23,301 nt of DNA, from NCBI GenBank assembly GCA_017510875.1, contig JAFWLX010000259.1, positions 1-23,301 of the forward strand. Direction: 5' to 3'. Shown piece by piece: positions 22,654-23,301 of this stretch. Positions within the stretch are counted from its first letter, which is position 1. Each line of letters begins with the position of its first letter. The position numbers and the translations under genes were made by a program. This DNA is from Atopobiaceae bacterium (GTDB taxonomy: Bacteria > Actinomycetota > Coriobacteriia > Coriobacteriales > Atopobiaceae). Under the pieces are notes generated by a model that searched no databases, was not told where the DNA came from, and worked only from the letters and a program-made list of their open reading frames with translations.

Positions 22654-22739
22654 GTCTCCATTATGTACGGCCGGAGCAGGATAGCCTCTGCTCCACCAAC
22701 TTGGAGACAATAGTGTCTTTTGCCAGCTACTTGCTGGCA
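22654..22739. terminator. Nested and adjacent hairpins before the ComEC-like gene end
   Basis: An outer pair, GTCTCCA (22654-22660) with TGGAGAC (22702-22708), encloses an inner pair, GGAGCAG (22673-22679) with CTGCTCC (22688-22694). A third stem, TGCCAGC-TACTT-GCTGGCA (22721-22739), covers the stop codon of the minus-strand gene. With the hairpin at 22602-22635, which shares the GCCAGC/GCTGGC arms, they make a highly structured convergent gap. Confidence 0.5.
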
Positions 22740-23301
22740 GTCGTCACCGAATAGCTACCCGCGCCGTCACCTTCCACAACAATGGTGCCGTCAACGCTTG
22801 TTCGGTGCGTATCGACTCCCCGTTTTTTCAAAGACTTTAGGAGCTTCTTGTCCGCAGGCTGATCCTGGCTGTCGGTAATGATGGCAATCTTGGGCTGTAC
22901 CTCTTCAAGGAGGTCATCGGTGTTCTTGGCCCTTTCTCCGTGATGGGGCATCTTAAGCACGTCATAGTGCCCATGCCCCTCTTTAGTAAAGGAGGCGATG
23001 CCTTTATCCTCAAGATCGCCTGCAAAGAGGTAAGAGTCACCCCCACAGACAAGCGCCGCCACAAGCGAGCAATCATTATCGTTGCCCTCTTCGCCCTTGC
23101 CACCGGAAACATAGGCTACCTTTGAGGGGAACAAGTCAAGACGGGCATCGCCCAGCTCATGGGATGCATCGGTAGTAACCTGGCGTACAGGCAAATCAAG
23201 GGTCTCGATTGCCTTGATGGTCCCATAGTAGTTGTTGTCGCTTCCCTCGTATCCGGGCAAAAAGACCGTATCTGTAGGAAAGATCTGCGCAATGGGGGCA
23301 A
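22727..23301 (-). CDS. ComEC/Rec2-like metallo-beta-lactamase-fold protein, C-terminal part (runs off window)
   Basis: The frame is open to the window edge, so the N-terminus is missing; about 191 residues are visible. It has FLPGYEGSDNNYY, NDCSLVAALVCGGDSYLFAGD and YDVLKMPHHGE, the pattern of the C-terminal part of the MBL domain in ComEC-type competence proteins and related stand-alone hydrolases (metal-binding Asp in AGD and His in PHHG). The end has SLKKRGVDTHRTSVDGTIVV, also seen in ComEC tails. A full ComEC would have a membrane part before this; stand-alone MBL hydrolases lack it, and the window cannot decide. It is not part of the cobalamin locus and marks its edge. No frame break is seen. 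Confidence 0.8.
   Translation of the reverse strand, partial: APIAQIFPTDTVFLPGYEGSDNNYYGTIKAIETLDLPVRQVTTDASHELGDARLDLFPSKVAYVSGGKGEEGNDNDCSLVAALVCGGDSYLFAGDLEDKGIASFTKEGHGHYDVLKMPHHGERAKNTDDLLEEVQPKIAIITDSQDQPADKKLLKSLKKRGVDTHRTSVDGTIVVEGDGAGSYSVTTASK

Overview
The window is a G+C-rich, tightly packed bacterial locus for anaerobic (early cobalt insertion, Cbi-type) cobalamin biosynthesis, joined to a BtuFCD-type ABC importer and several exported or lipid-anchored proteins. The lipoproteins, the absence of outer-membrane genes, the GTG starts, the ATGA/GTGA overlaps and the fusions (CbiE-CbiT, CbiG-CbiH) suggest an anaerobic Gram-positive of high G+C, most likely the actinobacterial class Coriobacteriia (Olsenella/Atopobium-like). 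That placement is an inference from gene content and style; no marker gene is present.

Layout. (1) Positions 6-2461, plus strand: a translationally coupled run of a cysteine-rich small protein, cobU, cobS, a second shortened CobU-like gene and a membrane-anchored surface protein. (2) 2484-10306, minus strand: cbiA-cbiB-cobD-cbiP-cbiC-GNAT-cobT-cobC (listed in transcription order), converging on operon 1 at a perfect hairpin at 2474-2501. (3) 10307-10692: a non-coding region with two tandem copies of a palindrome module, probably the control region of operon 2. (4) 10693-21283, minus strand: cbiK (exported), a lipoprotein, btuF-, btuC- and btuD-like genes, cbiD, cbiF, cbiGH, cbiJ, cbiET, probably one long operon. 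A 35-bp inverted repeat lies at the cbiD/cbiF junction and a 16-bp palindrome at the cbiF/cbiGH junction. (5) 21284-21724: a divergent control region with repeated TTGGGTACAA-like motifs and a hairpin pair. (6) 21725-22572, plus strand: a lipoprotein and a two-helix membrane protein, then a hairpin-rich convergent gap. (7) 22727-23301, minus strand: the end of a ComEC-like metallo-beta-lactamase-fold protein that runs off the window.

Together the genes cover cobalt chelation (CbiK), most ring methylation and contraction steps (CbiF, CbiG, CbiH, CbiD, CbiJ, CbiE, CbiT, CbiC), amidation (CbiA, CbiP), aminopropanol attachment (CobD, CbiB) and nucleotide-loop assembly (CobU, CobS, CobT, CobC). 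CbiL, a uroporphyrinogen methyltransferase/precorrin-2 dehydrogenase and a corrinoid adenosyltransferase are not in the window. The most notable features are an apparently Tat-exported, lipid-anchored CbiK beside a metal-chelate importer, two CobU homologues with complementary missing motifs, and several unexplained repeat or operator-like elements.
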